A program made the position numbers and the translations under genes. A stretch of 64,000 bases of DNA from Janthinobacterium sp. 344 (lineage in GTDB: Bacteria; Pseudomonadota; Gammaproteobacteria; Burkholderiales; Burkholderiaceae_D): NCBI RefSeq assembly GCF_900112025.1, contig NZ_FOKL01000009.1, forward strand, positions 202,274-266,273, given 5' to 3'. Below, one piece after another: positions 62,424 to 64,000 of the stretch. Within the stretch, counting starts at the first letter, position 1. Every line of letters begins with the position of its first letter. The notes beneath the pieces were generated by a model that was not told the DNA's origin, ran no database searches, and saw only the letters and a list, made by a program, of their open reading frames with translations.

Positions 62424-62948
62424 ATGAGTAACTTTAAAAGTTTAGCTTTCATCGCAGCTACTGCAGCCCTGTTGTCGGCTTGCAGCACCCCTGTCAAACT
62501 GGCAGAAACCCCAGTCGTCGAGCGCGCTCCTGAAAAAACCGCGCCTCCAGCACCGGACACGCGCGCCGTCAACACCGTTGTCGCTGAAGTCGTCGATCCG
62601 CTGAACGATCCAAAAGGCGTGCTGGCCAACCGCAGCGTGTACTTCGATTTCGACAAATACGTCGTGCGTGAATCGGAAACGCCAGTGGTGCAAAACCACG
62701 CGGCCTACCTGGTGAAAACCCCATCGCGCAAAGTCATCATCCAAGGCAACACCGATGATCGCGGCGGCGCCGAGTACAACCTGGCCCTGGGCCAGAAACG
62801 TGCCGAAGCCGTGCGCAAGTCGATGGCTGCCCTGGGCGTGTCCGACAGCCAGATGGAAGCTGTGTCCTTCGGTAAAGAAAAGCCTAAGGCACAAGGCAAC
62901 AACGAAGCAGCATGGGCAGAAAACCGCCGCGCTGACATCGTTTATTGA
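62424..62948 (+). CDS. pal: Peptidoglycan-associated lipoprotein Pal
   Basis: A 174-residue outer-membrane lipoprotein. Lipobox L-L-S-A-C near residues 15-19; OmpA-like domain ~70-174 with V-Y-F-D-F-D-K-Y, I-Q-G-N-T-D-D-R-G-G-A-E-Y-N-L-A-L-G-Q-K-R-A and N-R-R-A-D-I-V-Y at the C-terminus. It binds peptidoglycan and TolB, linking the outer membrane to the wall. GGAG precedes the start. Confidence 0.97.
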   Translation: MSNFKSLAFIAATAALLSACSTPVKLAETPVVERAPEKTAPPAPDTRAVNTVVAEVVDPLNDPKGVLANRSVYFDFDKYVVRESETPVVQNHAAYLVKTPSRKVIIQGNTDDRGGAEYNLALGQKRAEAVRKSMAALGVSDSQMEAVSFGKEKPKAQGNNEAAWAENRRADIVY

Positions 62949-63011
62949 TGTACAGCGGTAGGCGCGGCAAGATAGACGCTTACCTAACTGGCCAGTCATA
63001 GGCATAATAAT

Positions 63012-63042
63012 GGGGCGCTGCGCGGATTACCGCCCGGCGCCC
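63012..63042 (+). terminator. GC hairpin between pal and cpoB
   Basis: GGGGCGC and GCGCCCC are 7-bp arms around an internal CGCGG-like stem. It may slow transcription between pal and cpoB; only GTTTG follows, so termination is probably partial. Confidence 0.45.
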
Positions 63043-63079
63043 CGTTTGCATGTATGCGTAACTTTTGAAAGCCCGACTC

Positions 63080-63838
63080 ATGATGACATTCTCGAAAGCC
63101 GGCCTCGCCGCCGCCCTGCTGGCCGCCTTCGCCGCCCTGCCCCTGCACGCCAACGCAGCCCTGTTCGACGACGACGAAGCACGCAAGGCCATCCTGGAGC
63201 TGCGCTCGAAAGTCGACGCGCTATCACGCGACATGAACAGCCGCATCGATACCAAGGCGGACAAGACCAGTACCCTCGCCATGCTCAACCAGCACGACCA
63301 GACCATGCAGGAAATCGCCCGCCTGCGCGGCCAGATCGAAGTGCTGGGCAATGACCTGGCCAATGTGCAAAAGCGCCAGAAAGATTTCTACACCGACCTC
63401 GACGCGCGCCTGCGCAAGCTCGAACCGCGCCAGGTCACCATCGACGGCCAGGAAGCGGCCGTCGGGGTGTCCGAGCAAAGTTCATATGAAGCGGCGCTGG
63501 CCCTGTTCAAATCGGGCGACTACAAGGGCGCCGCCACGGCGCTGGACGCCTTCGTCAAGCGCTACCCGGACTCGGCCTACGCGGCCAACGCGCAATACTG
63601 GCTGGGCAACGCGTATTACGCCCAGCGCGACTGCAAGAGCGCCATCAGCGCCCAGCAAGCCGTCGTGAAGAACTACCCGGACAGCCCGAAGGCGGCCGAT
63701 GCCATGCTCAACATCGCCAGCTGCTACACGGAACTGAAAGACAAGGCCAATACCACCAAGACCCTGAACGCACTGATCGCGCGCTATCCGGACTCCAGCG
63801 CCGCGCAAACGGCCAAGGAACGGGCCGGTAAAAAGTAA
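63080..63838 (+). CDS. cpoB: Cell division coordinator CpoB (YbgF)
   Basis: CpoB couples Tol-driven constriction to peptidoglycan synthesis by PBP1B. The ~252-residue protein has a signal peptide (A-L-P-L-H-A-N-A-A), an N-terminal trimerising coiled coil (~28-115) and TPR repeats (~130-250) with Y-E-A-A-L-A-L-F-K-S-G-D-Y, Y-W-L-G-N-A-Y-Y and Y-P-D-S. ATG at 63080 or 63083. Last gene of the tol operon. Confidence 0.95.
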   Translation: MMTFSKAGLAAALLAAFAALPLHANAALFDDDEARKAILELRSKVDALSRDMNSRIDTKADKTSTLAMLNQHDQTMQEIARLRGQIEVLGNDLANVQKRQKDFYTDLDARLRKLEPRQVTIDGQEAAVGVSEQSSYEAALALFKSGDYKGAATALDAFVKRYPDSAYAANAQYWLGNAYYAQRDCKSAISAQQAVVKNYPDSPKAADAMLNIASCYTELKDKANTTKTLNALIARYPDSSAAQTAKERAGKK

Positions 63839-63865
63839 AACCGGGGAAAAAGTTGCCCGTTAGGT

Positions 63866-63894
63866 TTGACAGAACCCCGGGCACCCCCTATAAT
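63866..63894 (+). promoter_or_regulatory. Perfect sigma-70 promoter of tRNA-Lys
   Basis: TTGACA, exactly 17 bp, TATAAT: full consensus. It ends 11 bp before the tRNA 5' end, so the transcript has almost no leader. Confidence 0.9.
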
Positions 63895-63905
63895 CTTTCT
63901 TCTTC

Positions 63906-63981
63906 GGGTCGTTAGCTCAGCTGGTAGAGCAGCGGACTTTTAATCCGTTGGTCGCAGGTTCGAATCCCGCACGGCCTACCA
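63906..63981 (+). tRNA. tRNA-Lys(UUU)
   Basis: A 76-nt class I tRNA: acceptor GGGTCGT with ACGGCCT (one G-U), D arm GCTCAGCTGGTAGAGC, anticodon loop CTTTTAA reading UUU, T arm with GGTTCGAATCC, encoded CCA. A perfect promoter lies just upstream. Confidence 0.97.
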
Positions 63982-64000
63982 CGAATACGCAGTACTGATC

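Overview
The window looks like chromosomal core DNA of a betaproteobacterium of the family Oxalobacteraceae, most like Janthinobacterium. This rests on GC-rich coding sequence, the dnaX-ybaB-recR and tolQRAB-pal-cpoB orders, a RibB with a degenerate cyclohydrolase II domain, a DUF3079 protein and dispersed GGGGTCAGACCC palindromes. No species can be fixed from sequence alone. There is no CRISPR array, no insertion sequence, no recognisable prophage and no replication origin.

Layout. 1-4 kb: a DyP peroxidase (cut by the window edge), a MocR-type regulator and moaA. 3.5-7.3 kb: a cassette of moaA, a small winged-helix protein, an FdhF/YdeP-like molybdopterin oxidoreductase and a bestrophin channel. 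7.4-14.5 kb: a Tat-exported amidohydrolase, RNase Z, two small secreted proteins, a GNAT acetyltransferase, a TetR/MFS divergent pair and a DUF3079 protein. 14.5-18.5 kb: an AT-richer accessory stretch with a secreted heparinase II/III-like lyase, a small membrane protein and non-coding sequence, ending at tRNA-Ser(UGA). 18.7-32 kb: signalling genes. These are a GGDEF-EAL protein with an HDOD partner, a two-component system divergent from cstA-ybdD, and a hybrid kinase followed by a REC-PAS-GGDEF-EAL protein. 32-38 kb: a phytase-like lipoprotein, a CoA-transferase, recR, ybaB, dnaX and the 4.5S SRP RNA. 38-48 kb: ubiD, a lytic transglycosylase with a long leader, nusB and the riboflavin genes ribH, ribB, ribE and ribD, split by osmC and a glutamine-rich repeat protein. 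48-56 kb: a type IV minor-pilin operon, pilV-pilW-pilX-pilY1-pilE-fimT, mostly coupled by 4-bp overlaps and containing an unusual 11-bp tandem array. 56-64 kb: nrdR, glyA behind a ZTP riboswitch, the ybgC-tolQRAB-pal-cpoB envelope operon and tRNA-Lys.

How genes work together. MoaA makes the molybdopterin precursor and the YdeP-like enzyme should need that cofactor. Both genes carry the same bipartite element (TCTGTACTCT-N15-ACTGTAC) about 65 bp before their starts, which suggests one regulator controls cofactor and enzyme together. The ZTP riboswitch links glyA to one-carbon/folate status. The Tol-Pal genes form one envelope-constriction system. The minor pilins, PilY1 and PilE/FimT should form the priming tip of a type IV pilus. 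Three c-di-GMP/HDOD proteins suggest tuning between motile and attached states.

The least expected signals are the shared moaA/ydeP-like operator, the 11-bp array inside the pilus operon, the ZTP riboswitch, the Q-rich repeat gene inside the rib locus, and the REP-like palindromes. I did not find a clearly new multi-gene defence or biosynthetic system.
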